A DNA stretch of 64,000 nucleotides from Alteripontixanthobacter sp. (GTDB lineage: Bacteria > Pseudomonadota > Alphaproteobacteria > Sphingomonadales > Sphingomonadaceae), in NCBI GenBank assembly GCA_039968605.1, contig JBDVPM010000008.1:1602968-1666967 (forward strand). Reading direction: 5' to 3'. Under the pieces are notes generated by a model that worked only from the letters and a program-made list of their open reading frames with translations, was not told where the DNA came from and made no database searches. A program made the translations under genes and the position numbers. Positions 38,615 through 47,441 of this stretch are shown here, piece after piece; position 1 is the stretch's first letter; every line of letters starts with the position of its first letter.

Positions 38615-39907
38615 ATGGCGCTGGCACCCGATATCGCATCGAGCACCGATCCCAACCCGGTCGAGGATGAAGGCACGCACATCAATGCGCCGGGCCTGCA
38701 ATTCTTCGTGTTCGGGCTGTTCTTCATCTTCGGCGGGATCACCAGCCTGAACGACGTGATCATTCCCAAACTGAAAGAGCTGTTCACGCTCAATTACACC
38801 CAGGCGATGCTGGTCCAATTCTGCTTCTTCGCCGCCTATTTCGTGATCGGAATTCCCGGCGCGAAACTGGTCAAGAAGATCGGCTACATGCGCGGCGCGG
38901 TGTTTGGCCTGCTGACAATGATGGCCGGCTGCCTGCTGTTTATCCCGGCATCGCAGACCGCGACATACGGACTGTTCCTGTTCGCCCTGTTCGTCCTGGC
39001 GAGCGGCGTGGTGGTGGTGCAGGTGGTCGCCAACCCGCTGATCAGCCTGCTCGGCCCTGCCAGAACAACGCATAGCCGCCTGACCTTCGCACAGGCGTTC
39101 AATTCGCTTGGCACCACCGTTTTCCCCGTAGTGGGTTCGATCCTGATCCTGGGCAGCCTTGCCAGCGTGACAGCGGACCAGCTTTCGGGCGAAGATCTGC
39201 GCGCCTATCGCACAGCGGGCAGCCAGGCGATCGTCAATGGCTATGTCGGATTGGCGATTGCGCTGGCTATCGTGGCGGCGGTGGTGTGGAGCTTCCGCAA
39301 CCGGCTGCAAGGCGAAAAGCACGAGGCGAGCGCCGGACTGGCGGGGCTGGACCTGCTCTCGCGTCCGCGGTTCGGCTACGGCGCCCTGTGCATCTTCCTC
39401 TATGTCGGTGCAGAGGTCGCCATCGGCTCGATCATCGTCAACTATCTGATGCTCGAAAGCGTGCTGGACCTGCCCGAACAGACCGCCGGGACGTTGATCG
39501 GCTTCTATTGGGGCGGTGCGATGGTGGGGCGCTTTATCGGCTCGGGCTTGCTGCGGGTGGTGAGCCCAGGACTGTTGCTGGGCTTTGTGGCCACCGGCGC
39601 GATCACGCTGATCGCGATTTCCGCCAACACGACCGGCATAGTGTCGGGCTATTCGCTGCTCGCCATCGGTTTGATGAATGCGATCATGTTCCCCACGATC
39701 TTCAGCCTCGCTTGCGAAAGGCTGGGGACGCGTGCGGCGGATGGATCGGGAATTATCAATGTGGCGATTTGCGGCGGAGCGATCGTGCCGCTTGCATTTG
39801 GGGCGATTGCCGATCTGTCCGGCAGTCTCGCTTTCGCGCTGGTCCTGCCTGCTGTGTGTTACGCGGTGATCGCAGGCTTCGGCATTTTTGCGCGGCGCCC
39901 TGCCTAG
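38615..39907 (+). CDS. FucP/GluP-type sugar MFS permease
   Basis: 430 residues, 12 helices, of the fucose-glucose-galactose:H+ symporter family. Typical traits are LFFIFGGITSLNDVIIPKLK in helix 1, VQVVANPLISLLGP in helix 4 and FAQAFNSLGTTVFPVVGS in helix 5, which line the sugar site. In this locus the likely substrate is glucose. It sits 29 bp after GH3 in the same direction and ends in a CTAG shared with the convergent oxidase gene. Confidence 0.9.
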   Translation: MALAPDIASSTDPNPVEDEGTHINAPGLQFFVFGLFFIFGGITSLNDVIIPKLKELFTLNYTQAMLVQFCFFAAYFVIGIPGAKLVKKIGYMRGAVFGLLTMMAGCLLFIPASQTATYGLFLFALFVLASGVVVVQVVANPLISLLGPARTTHSRLTFAQAFNSLGTTVFPVVGSILILGSLASVTADQLSGEDLRAYRTAGSQAIVNGYVGLAIALAIVAAVVWSFRNRLQGEKHEASAGLAGLDLLSRPRFGYGALCIFLYVGAEVAIGSIIVNYLMLESVLDLPEQTAGTLIGFYWGGAMVGRFIGSGLLRVVSPGLLLGFVATGAITLIAISANTTGIVSGYSLLAIGLMNAIMFPTIFSLACERLGTRAADGSGIINVAICGGAIVPLAFGAIADLSGSLAFALVLPAVCYAVIAGFGIFARRPA

Positions 39908-41001
39908 GCGGTGAAGCGGTCCGGCGCGTAGCGCGCCGGATCGATGCCGTTCGTCATCGCATCGCGCGGGCGGCCGAGCAGCAATTGCGCCCCCAGCCGC
40001 GCCGCCGCCGGTGCGGTCTGGATGCCGAAACCGCCTTGTCCGGCGAACCAGAAGAAGGCGGGCTGCACCGGATCGCGGCCATAGATCGGCAGACGGTCGG
40101 GCGCGAAGCTGCGCAGCCCCGCCCATTTGCGCTCGACCCGCCGGACATCCCAATCGACCACGCCTTGGAACCGGTCGATCGCGGTGGCCACGTCAAGTTC
40201 CTCCGGCGCGGCATCGCAGGCGGTGCTGGGGGTTTCGTCATGCGGGCTGAGCCACACACCGCCACTTTCGGGCTTGAAATAGAACCCGCCATTGATGTCG
40301 AGCACCAGCGGCGCACCGGGCGGCGGCGGCGGGTTGCAGCGCAGCTGCGCGACCGTGCGCCGAAACGGCGTGATGCCGAGCGGATCCAGCCCGGCCATCG
40401 CCGCCACATCGTCTGCCCAGGCCCCCGCTGCATTGACCAGAGTTCCTGCACGTAGAGTGCGCCCATCTGCCAGTGCGATGTGCCAATCCCCGCTATAGGC
40501 AAGCTGCGTCACCCGCGCCCGGCAAGTGATCGCAGCGCCGCTGCCCCGTGCCGCCGACAGGTAATCCGCATGGAGCGCGGCGACATCGATGTCGGCGCAG
40601 GCAGGTTCCCACACCGCGCCGGTCCAGTGGTCGCGCAATCCGGGTAGTTTTTCGGCCAGCGCGCGGCGATCCAGCCGCTCTATCGTCGCGCCCGTGCCGG
40701 CAAAGCGGGCCATGAATGCATCGAGCGCAGCACCGTCTGCGCTGCGGCCGATATACAGGGCGCCGCGCTGGTGCAGGAAACCACGCTCGCGCAGATAATC
40801 GCCCGAGGCCAGGGTCAGCGGAACCAGCTGAGGCCCGCCATAGCATTCCTCCCAGAACGCGGCAGAGCGGCCGGTGGCGTGGTAACCGGGCGTGTCCTCC
40901 GCCTCCAACACCACAACGCTGGCCTGTTCGCCGATTTCGGCGGCGAGGCTCGCGCCGGCCATGCCTGCGCCGATGATCGCGATGTCGTGATGGGCGTTCA
41001 C
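39904..41001 (-). CDS. DadA-like FAD-dependent oxidoreductase
   Basis: 365 residues of the DAO family (glycine oxidase, D-amino-acid dehydrogenase, L-2-hydroxyglutarate oxidase relatives). N-terminal FAD motif IAIIGAGMAGASLAAE with a GYHATGRSAAFW second motif; a substrate domain; and the C-terminal FAD contact WFAGQGGFGIQTAPAAARLG. The substrate is unknown. GTG start at 41001 overlaps the stop of the upstream alpha/beta hydrolase gene (GTGA), so the two form an operon. Confidence 0.88.
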   Translation of the reverse strand: MNAHHDIAIIGAGMAGASLAAEIGEQASVVVLEAEDTPGYHATGRSAAFWEECYGGPQLVPLTLASGDYLRERGFLHQRGALYIGRSADGAALDAFMARFAGTGATIERLDRRALAEKLPGLRDHWTGAVWEPACADIDVAALHADYLSAARGSGAAITCRARVTQLAYSGDWHIALADGRTLRAGTLVNAAGAWADDVAAMAGLDPLGITPFRRTVAQLRCNPPPPPGAPLVLDINGGFYFKPESGGVWLSPHDETPSTACDAAPEELDVATAIDRFQGVVDWDVRRVERKWAGLRSFAPDRLPIYGRDPVQPAFFWFAGQGGFGIQTAPAAARLGAQLLLGRPRDAMTNGIDPARYAPDRFTA

Positions 41002-41942
41002 TGCTTCGGCGCGGTCCGGTCCAGGAATTCGGCGATGGCGGCCATGGCCCGGTCGCGCACGGGATCGACCTCGCGCAGGATCTCGTGCCGCGCCTCGTTG
41101 CCGAAGGCCACCAGTTCACCATGTGGCAGGCGCCCGGCAGCACGCTCTATCGCGGCCATCGATACCAGCTTGTCGTTGGATGTGCCGATCAGCAGCACCG
41201 GCACCGCGACCGCCTCCAGCCGCCCACCTTCGAACAGGCCGCGCATGGAGGCATAGGCACGCTCCACCCAGCCCCAGCTGCCCGGACCCATCACCAGCTC
41301 GGGCCGCTCCTCGCGCCACCACAATTCATCGGCATAGCGATCCTCGTGGTGAGTCAGCAGATTGACCCTCGTGGCCGGAATCTCGCCGGGTCTCTCGCTC
41401 CATTTCCATGCCGGGCGGCGCTTGTCGCCAAGGCGGGTCATCAGCTTGGCCGCATTGTGCATCAACCCGGTGGGCAGCGCATCTCCGACAAAGCCCAGCA
41501 TCGGTGCAGACAGCACCGCCGCGTCCGGATCGGCCACTCCATCGGCCAATCCGCGCAGCACCAGATGCCCACCCATCGAGTGTCCGGCCAGGATATGCGG
41601 CGCGGGCGTTGCGGCTTTCCACGTCCGCCAAATCGCCTCCAGATCGGCGATCCAATGTGCAAAATCCTCTACATGGCCGGTAATCTTGTCATTGCCCAAG
41701 CGGCCCGAGCCCGCTTGTCCGCGCCAATCGAAGGCCGTGACCCGCCAGCCGGCGCGGTGCCATTCCTCCAGCGTCTCGATATATTTTTCGTAATTGTCGC
41801 CGCGCCCCGGAAAAAACAGGATCGAACCACGCGGATCGGTTTGGGAACCCGGCCAATCGATGCGCCGCAGGGCGTGTCCATCGGCGGCTTTCCAAACGCT
41901 TTCGCTGGCTGCAGGCGGGATTGCGCGCCGATCGATCGGCAT
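40998..41942 (-). CDS. Alpha/beta hydrolase (lysophospholipase-like)
   Basis: 314 residues resembling the PldB/monoacylglycerol-lipase group (Hydrolase_4). Nucleophile elbow GHSMGG in HILAGHSMGGHLV, oxyanion FFPGRGDNYEKY in place of HGxxE, DWRGQAGSG (typical FDxRGHGxS variant), and the C-terminal His in FGNEARHEIL. There is no signal peptide. ATG at 41942 (MPIDRR) is preferred over a GTG 32 codons upstream, which would give an odd basic extension. It is divergent from the Tad pilus operon. Confidence 0.85.
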   Translation of the reverse strand: MPIDRRAIPPAASESVWKAADGHALRRIDWPGSQTDPRGSILFFPGRGDNYEKYIETLEEWHRAGWRVTAFDWRGQAGSGRLGNDKITGHVEDFAHWIADLEAIWRTWKAATPAPHILAGHSMGGHLVLRGLADGVADPDAAVLSAPMLGFVGDALPTGLMHNAAKLMTRLGDKRRPAWKWSERPGEIPATRVNLLTHHEDRYADELWWREERPELVMGPGSWGWVERAYASMRGLFEGGRLEAVAVPVLLIGTSNDKLVSMAAIERAAGRLPHGELVAFGNEARHEILREVDPVRDRAMAAIAEFLDRTAPKQ

Positions 41943-42075
41943 ATCCGTGCGAACCCCGACCCCTTGGTCAACCCGGCCTTGATCGTGATGGCTAATGCTG
42001 AACCTCCGCCGTTGGTTACTTTTTGGTAAGCCATGCACTGTAGCACCCTACCCAAACGGGAAATTGGGGGCCACG

Positions 42076-42570
42076 GTGCCGAGCGAATTCATCCACTACG
42101 GATTGCTGATTGCCTTGGCAATCGCGCTGCTGATCGCAGCGTTTACCGACTTGCGGGACCGCAGGATCGCGAACTGGCTGAACCTTGCGATCGCGCTGGG
42201 TGCGCCGGTTTTCTGGTGGTCCAGCGGACTGTCGCTATGGCCCGATGTGGCCTTGCAGCTGGGCGTGGCCATTGCCGCCTTCGCCGTATTGTCCATCCTG
42301 TTCGCAATGCGCGCAATGGGCGGCGGCGATGTGAAGCTGCTGACCGCGCTGGCATTGTGGATTCAGCCGCTATGGTTCGTAAACCTGCTTATCGTGATGG
42401 CGCTGGTGGGCGGCCTGCTCACTCTGATTTTCGGCGGTTGGCACATCATGCGCCGCCGCAAGGACCGGATCGCCATTCCCTACGGGGTGGCCATCGCCAT
42501 TGCCGGCCTGTGGGTGCTGCACGCCCACTATCTGCCGGACTTCACTCGGCTTTCCGGGGGTACGGCATGA
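42076..42570 (+). CDS. cpaA: Prepilin peptidase CpaA/TadV
   Basis: Inner-membrane aspartic protease that processes Flp prepilin and TadE/F pseudopilins. 164 residues with about five helices. The catalytic Asp pair is in AAFTDLRDRRI and MGGGDVKLL (type IV peptidase_A24 signatures). It lacks the N-terminal methylase domain of PilD, as is usual for TadV. GTG at 42076 is chosen because TTGGGGG sits 6 bp upstream; the ATG-like starts further up would overlap the hydrolase promoter. Confidence 0.92.
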   Translation: MPSEFIHYGLLIALAIALLIAAFTDLRDRRIANWLNLAIALGAPVFWWSSGLSLWPDVALQLGVAIAAFAVLSILFAMRAMGGGDVKLLTALALWIQPLWFVNLLIVMALVGGLLTLIFGGWHIMRRRKDRIAIPYGVAIAIAGLWVLHAHYLPDFTRLSGGTA

Positions 42571-42695
42571 ATTCGCAATCGACGATGCAGGCACAAACCC
42601 AATCGGGCGCAGTGCACGCGATCTTAACCATTCACGGCCTAGGTGCCGCAATCGAACTCGCCCGGACCATCCGGGCTGCACATGAGGGGGCTTGA
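42567..42695 (+). CDS. 42-residue protein between cpaA and cpaB
   Basis: Encodes MNSQSTMQAQTQSGAVHAIL followed by TIHGLGAAIELARTIRAAHE and GA. Its ATG overlaps the cpaA stop (ATGA), and its stop lies 6 bp before cpaB, which makes it look like a real coupled gene. It has no signal peptide, no long hydrophobic stretch and no Flp processing motif, so it is not an Flp pilin. It may form one amphipathic helix. The function is unknown. Confidence 0.5.
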   Translation: MNSQSTMQAQTQSGAVHAILTIHGLGAAIELARTIRAAHEGA

Positions 42696-42701
42696 TTAGC
42701 C

Positions 42702-43781
42702 ATGGACAGGAAAAAGCTGGTTCTGCTGCTGGGCGCACTGGTCATCGCGATCGGTACGGCATTTGCTGCGCGGAGCATGTTTACCGGTAGCGCGGCACCC
42801 CAGGTGGAAGCCGCTCCGCCCGTTCCCACAGGCCCCAAGGTTCTGGTCGCACAGCGCGGCCTGCCGGTCGGCACGATCATCACTGCCGATGCGCTGGCTT
42901 TCCAGCAATGGCCGGAAGAGCTGGTGCAGGATGCCTATTTCCTCGACGGCGAATCGGACGTCTCGCAATTGCTCGGCACTGTCGTGCGTTATCAGATCAC
43001 TGCGGGTGAGCCCGTCACGCAGGGCTCGCTCGTCGCTCCCGGCGATCGCGGCTTCCTGGCCGCAGCGCTCGGCCCCGGAATGCGCGCCGTGACCGTGCCC
43101 GTTTCCGCCAAGACCGGCGTGGCCGGCTTCGTCTTTCCGGGCGACCGGGTCGATCTGGTGCTGACCCAGTCGGTCAAGGGCGGCGACGGCAGCGCGCTGA
43201 AGGCTTCCGAAACGATCCTTCGCAATCTGCGCGTCCTCGCCACAGACCAGAAAACCACGCAGGAAGTTGCCGAAGGCGGCCGCACGGTCGTCCGCGCTTT
43301 CCGTACGGTTACGCTGGAAGTGACTCCGAAAATCGCCGAAAAGGTCGCCGTTTCTCAGACCATCGGCACCTTGTCGCTCTCGCTGCGCTCCATCGCGGAT
43401 AACCAGTCCGAACTGGAACGGGCGATTGCCTCGGGCGACATCGTTGTCCCCGACGACGCCACCCCGGAAGAAGAAGAGGCGCTGCTGCGCCAGGCGATGG
43501 CACGCCCCGACGATGCCGGAACCACCTTTGTGACCGGCGCCGACGTGTCGCGCTTCCAGCGCCGCACCATGCCTTCGACCGGCGCACCGGCCAAGCCGCA
43601 AGCACCGACCATGGGCGTATCGGGCACAGCTGCACCGGCCGGTCCATCGGTCCGCGTCACTCGCGGCAAGGCCACCACCGAAGTTCCGGTGGGCCGCGGC
43701 AATCGCACTGCCCCTGCCCCCGCAGCAGGCGGTGAGAGTCAGATCGCCTCCGATGTCGGCCCCGTGATGGGAAGGAATTGA
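42702..43781 (+). CDS. cpaB: Tad pilus assembly protein CpaB/RcpC
   Basis: 359 residues. N-terminal helix (KLVLLLGALVIAIGTAFAA, 5-23), then an SAF/RcpC domain (KVLVAQRGLPVGTIITADAL ... DRGFLAAALGPGMRAVTVPV) thought to stabilise the secretin and bind glycan. FPGDRVDLVLTQ is the family signature. The C-terminal about 90 residues are Pro/Ala/Gly-rich and probably unstructured. Confidence 0.93.
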   Translation: MDRKKLVLLLGALVIAIGTAFAARSMFTGSAAPQVEAAPPVPTGPKVLVAQRGLPVGTIITADALAFQQWPEELVQDAYFLDGESDVSQLLGTVVRYQITAGEPVTQGSLVAPGDRGFLAAALGPGMRAVTVPVSAKTGVAGFVFPGDRVDLVLTQSVKGGDGSALKASETILRNLRVLATDQKTTQEVAEGGRTVVRAFRTVTLEVTPKIAEKVAVSQTIGTLSLSLRSIADNQSELERAIASGDIVVPDDATPEEEEALLRQAMARPDDAGTTFVTGADVSRFQRRTMPSTGAPAKPQAPTMGVSGTAAPAGPSVRVTRGKATTEVPVGRGNRTAPAPAAGGESQIASDVGPVMGRN

Positions 43782-43782
43782 G

Positions 43783-45423
43783 ATGCCAATCCACAACCGC
43801 ACCACCGGCCCGGCAAAACGCAGGAACAACCCAATGAAACGTCGCATAACCGCAACCCTGCTGATGGCCGCCGCCGCCCTCGCACCGCTTTCGATCGGTG
43901 CGGGTGCCAGCTCGGCCAGCGCCCAGGGCGTGATCGCTCCTGCCCAGACGGTGGTTCTGTCCATCGGCCGGGGCGAGCTGATCAGCGTACCGGGTACCAT
44001 GGCCGACGTATTCGTTGCCAATGAAGGCGTGGCCGATGTGCAGATCAAGTCGCAGCGCCAGCTCTATGTCTTCGGACGTACCGGCGGAGAGACCACGATC
44101 TATGCCAGCAACGCTGCGGGCGACATCATCTGGTCGGCCAATGTCCGCGTTGGCTCCAACATCGACAGCATCGACCAGATGCTGACGCTGGCGATGCCGG
44201 AGGCCAAGGTTTCGGTCGCCACGATGGGCACCAACACGGTGCTGCTGACCGGCACAGTGGCCGCCCCCGAAGATGCATCCGAAGCCGAACGACTGGTTCA
44301 GGCCTTTGTCGGCGACGACATGAACGTGATCAGCCGCCTGAAAATGGCGACGCCGCTGCAGGTCAATCTGCAGGTGCGTTTCGCCGAAGTCAGCCGCACA
44401 TTGGTGCGCGAACTCGGCAGCAATCTGACCACTTTCGACGGTACGTCGGGCACCCGCTTCGGCGTCGGCAATGGCCGTGCTGTGGCGACCGGCGACTACT
44501 CGCCCGCAGGGCCCCTTGCTGTCGGTAACGGCGTATCGGGAGCGGCATTCGTGTTGCCCGACGGTACCGAGATCACGGGCCCCGCCGTCCAGTCCGGCAC
44601 CAGCGGCAGTACCATTTCCATCCTGTCGAACATTCTGGGCCTGGATTTCCTCGGCACGCTCGACCTTGCGGAACGCCGCGGCCTGGTCACGACGTTGTCG
44701 CAACCCAATCTGACGGCGCTTTCGGGCGAGACTGCAGATTTCCTGGCTGGCGGCGAGTTTCCCATTCCCAGCAGCCAGGGGCTCGGCACGACTTCCATCG
44801 AATATCGCAAGTTCGGTGTCAGCCTGTCCTACACGCCCACGGTGCTGGCCAATGGCCGTATCTCGATCCGCGTTCGCCCGGAAATCTCCGAGCTTTCGAG
44901 CAATGGTGCCATCGTCCAAAATGGTTTCCAGGTTCCCGCGCTGACCATCCGCCGGGCGGAAACGACCATCGAACTCGGCTCCGGCCAGAGCTTCATGATC
45001 GCCGGCCTGATGAGCACCAATGCGCAAAACACGATCGACAAGGCCCCCGGCCTCGGCGATGTGCCGATCCTGGGTAATCTGTTCCGCTCCACATCCTTCC
45101 AGAAGGGCGAGACGGAGTTGGTGATCGTGGTTACGCCTTACCTGGTCCAGCCGGTCAACGCATCGGATATCAAGCTTCCGACCGATGGCTTCCGGGCTCC
45201 TGCCGAATTCCAGCGCACGCTGGGTTTCCAGGAACATGACGGCATCTCCGGCGCTCAGCGGCCAGTACCGACCGTGCGCGACGGCAACATCCCCGCCCCG
45301 GCACCCGGTGTCAGCCGTATCGATCCGCAGGCCATGCAAACGTCGCCGGCTGCCAAGAAGGGCAAGCCCAAGCGTCAGGCAGCCGCCAAGGACGCACCCG
45401 CCCCCGGCTTCAGCTTCAATTGA
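43783..45423 (+). CDS. cpaC: Tad secretin CpaC/RcpA
   Basis: Outer-membrane channel for the pilus, 546 residues. A signal peptide (MKRRITATLLMAAAALAPLS) begins 17 codons after the first ATG (43783, preceded by GAAGGAA); starting at the second ATG (43834) is possible. N-terminal pilus domain (VLSIGRGELISVPGTMADVFV), a BON-like domain (VLLTGTVAAPEDASEAERL), and the secretin core (NLQVRFAEVSRTLVRELG, GLVTTLSQPNLTALSGETADF, VPILGNLFRS, ELVIVVTPYLV). The C-terminal Ala/Lys/Pro tail is variable. Confidence 0.95.
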   Translation: MPIHNRTTGPAKRRNNPMKRRITATLLMAAAALAPLSIGAGASSASAQGVIAPAQTVVLSIGRGELISVPGTMADVFVANEGVADVQIKSQRQLYVFGRTGGETTIYASNAAGDIIWSANVRVGSNIDSIDQMLTLAMPEAKVSVATMGTNTVLLTGTVAAPEDASEAERLVQAFVGDDMNVISRLKMATPLQVNLQVRFAEVSRTLVRELGSNLTTFDGTSGTRFGVGNGRAVATGDYSPAGPLAVGNGVSGAAFVLPDGTEITGPAVQSGTSGSTISILSNILGLDFLGTLDLAERRGLVTTLSQPNLTALSGETADFLAGGEFPIPSSQGLGTTSIEYRKFGVSLSYTPTVLANGRISIRVRPEISELSSNGAIVQNGFQVPALTIRRAETTIELGSGQSFMIAGLMSTNAQNTIDKAPGLGDVPILGNLFRSTSFQKGETELVIVVTPYLVQPVNASDIKLPTDGFRAPAEFQRTLGFQEHDGISGAQRPVPTVRDGNIPAPAPGVSRIDPQAMQTSPAAKKGKPKRQAAAKDAPAPGFSFN

Positions 45424-45437
45424 GGATAGTGAGAATC

Positions 45438-46070
45438 ATGCCAATCAAACGCAAAATCGGCGGCGCGGTCGCCCTCACGCTCAGCCTCTCGCTCGCCGCT
45501 TGTGGCGGCATGCCAACGCATCGCGGGCTCGAAAGCCTCAACCAGCCAGTGGTCGAGCGCACCAATTACGTGCTAGATGTGCGGGCCGGTGGGGGCGGCC
45601 TCTCGGTGCCCGAACAGCAACGCCTGGCGGGCTGGTTCGATGCGATGGACTTACGCTATGGTGACAGGGTCAGCATCGACGATCCTTCCATGAGCGGCGC
45701 AACCCGCAATGCGGTTGCCGAACTGGCCGGACGTCACGGCATATTGCTGGCCGACGGCGCGCCAATGACCGGCGGCACGATCCAGCCGGGCGCCGCCCGC
45801 GTGGTGATCACCCGGTCCAGCGCGTCCGTTCCGGGATGCCCCGATTGGAGCGCATCGTCCGACATGAATTACAACAATGCGACCTCGCCCGGATATGGCT
45901 GCGCCATCAATGGCAATCTGGCCGCAATGGTCGCCAATCCGGAAGACCTGATCGAAGGTCAGGCCGGAACGGGTGAAACGGTGGTCGCAACCGGCAACAA
46001 GGCCATCACGACCTACCGTGATGCGCAGCCGACCGGGGCCGGTGGCCTCACCCAGACCAGCTCGCAATAA
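45438..46070 (+). CDS. cpaD: Tad pilus lipoprotein CpaD
   Basis: 210 residues with lipobox LAAC (Cys22). CpaD signatures are CPDWS in SASVPGCPDWSASSDMN, then NYNNATSPGYGCAINGNL and MVANPEDLIEG. It is an outer-membrane lipoprotein thought to assist secretin assembly, analogous to pilotins. The ATG at 45438 leaves 14 bp after cpaC. Confidence 0.93.
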   Translation: MPIKRKIGGAVALTLSLSLAACGGMPTHRGLESLNQPVVERTNYVLDVRAGGGGLSVPEQQRLAGWFDAMDLRYGDRVSIDDPSMSGATRNAVAELAGRHGILLADGAPMTGGTIQPGAARVVITRSSASVPGCPDWSASSDMNYNNATSPGYGCAINGNLAAMVANPEDLIEGQAGTGETVVATGNKAITTYRDAQPTGAGGLTQTSSQ

Positions 46071-46086
46071 ACAGGGGACTGAAGAG

Positions 46087-47376
46087 ATGAACGCGCCTTG
46101 GAAACCTGGAATGCCCGGAAACCGCGACCCATTCGCCGCCTATATTTGCGACGAAACGGCACTCGATGTGCTGCGACCGGTGGCAATCGAGCTCGGCTGG
46201 GCTCCGGAGAAATGTAACAAGGGCGGCCTGCGCAATGCAGTCCAGTCGCTCTCCGTTGCTGCCAGCCCGAATATCCTGATGGTCGATCTGTCCGAAAGCG
46301 GCGATCCGCTGAACGACATCAACGCATTGGCCGAAGTTTGCGAGCCCGGTACGGTGGTGATCGCCATCGGCCAGGTCAACGATGTGCGGCTGTACCGCGA
46401 TCTGGTCGCCAGCGGCATTCACGACTATCTGCTCAAGCCGCTTTCGGCAGGGCAGTTGCGCGACGCCTTGACCCAGGCACAGGCGGTATTTGCCGCACCC
46501 AAGTCGAATGAAGGCGAAACCGCGCGCCGCCATATTACCACGGCGGTGGTCGGAACGCGTGGCGGCGTGGGTGCATCGACGATGGCAACCTCGCTCGCAT
46601 GGCTGTTCAGCACCGAACACCGTATGCCGACGGCGTTGCTGGATCTGGACGTTCATTTCGGAACCGGCGCGCTGGCGCTGGATCTGGAGCCGGGACGCGG
46701 CCTGACCGATGCGATCGACAATCCCAGCAGGATCGACGGACTGTTCATCGAACGCGCCATGATCCGCGCGAACGACAACCTCGCGATCCTGTCTGCAGAA
46801 GCTCCGATCAACGCACCGTTGATGACGGACGGGTCCGCCTTCATGCAACTGGAGGAAGAGTTTCGCACGGCATTCGAAATGACGGTGATCGATTTGCCGC
46901 GCAATATGCTGATCAACTTCCCGCATTTGCTGAACGATGCCAATGTGGTGGTTCTGACGGTCGAGATGACGCTGGCCAGCGCGCGCGATACGATCCGTAT
47001 CCTGTCCTGGCTGAAAACCAATGCGGCCCATGCCGAAGTGGTGATCGTGGCCAACCGCGTGCAGCAGGGCGTCAGCGAAATCAGCAAGTCCGATTTCGAA
47101 GCCTCGATCGAGACCAAAATCGACTTCTCGCTTCCGTTCGACGGCAAGGCTGCGGCCAACGCTGCAAAACTCGGCCAGACCTTTGCCGAAGCCAACGCTT
47201 CGGCGAAAGCAACCGATGGCCTGCGCAAGGTCAGCGAGCGCGTGATCGGTGCGGCCGAAGAAGATGCCGAGGATGGTGATGACAACAAGGCGAAGAAGTC
47301 CGGCTCTCTGCTGGGCGGTTTCGATTTGAAATCGCTGCTCGCCAAGAAGGAAAAGAAAGCACCGGCAGCGGCCTGA
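46087..47376 (+). CDS. cpaE: Tad pilus localisation ATPase CpaE/TadZ
   Basis: 429 residues: an N-terminal atypical receiver-like domain (ILMVDLSESGDPLNDI, HDYLLKPLSAGQL), then a MinD/ParA-type ATPase with deviant Walker A GTRGGVGASTMATS and LLDLDVHFG. It places the Tad machine at a cell pole in Caulobacter. The end is a Lys/Ala-rich tail. Normally cpaF follows, but here tadB begins after only 65 bp. Confidence 0.94.
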   Translation: MNAPWKPGMPGNRDPFAAYICDETALDVLRPVAIELGWAPEKCNKGGLRNAVQSLSVAASPNILMVDLSESGDPLNDINALAEVCEPGTVVIAIGQVNDVRLYRDLVASGIHDYLLKPLSAGQLRDALTQAQAVFAAPKSNEGETARRHITTAVVGTRGGVGASTMATSLAWLFSTEHRMPTALLDLDVHFGTGALALDLEPGRGLTDAIDNPSRIDGLFIERAMIRANDNLAILSAEAPINAPLMTDGSAFMQLEEEFRTAFEMTVIDLPRNMLINFPHLLNDANVVVLTVEMTLASARDTIRILSWLKTNAAHAEVVIVANRVQQGVSEISKSDFEASIETKIDFSLPFDGKAAANAAKLGQTFAEANASAKATDGLRKVSERVIGAAEEDAEDGDDNKAKKSGSLLGGFDLKSLLAKKEKKAPAAA

Positions 47377-47441
47377 TCGTCCTTGGTGGTGAACAGGCAG
47401 GCTGACGGAGTTTCGAACGAGATGCAGACGGGAACCGGCAC

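Noticed and set aside
38312-40153. 613-codon minus-strand frame opposite the FucP-type permease and GH3 end
   Set aside because: It lies antisense to two well-supported genes and has no signal, domain or ribosome site.
43657-45339. 560-codon minus-strand frame opposite cpaC
   Set aside because: Antisense shadow of the secretin gene; His/Arg/Gly-rich translation without a family.
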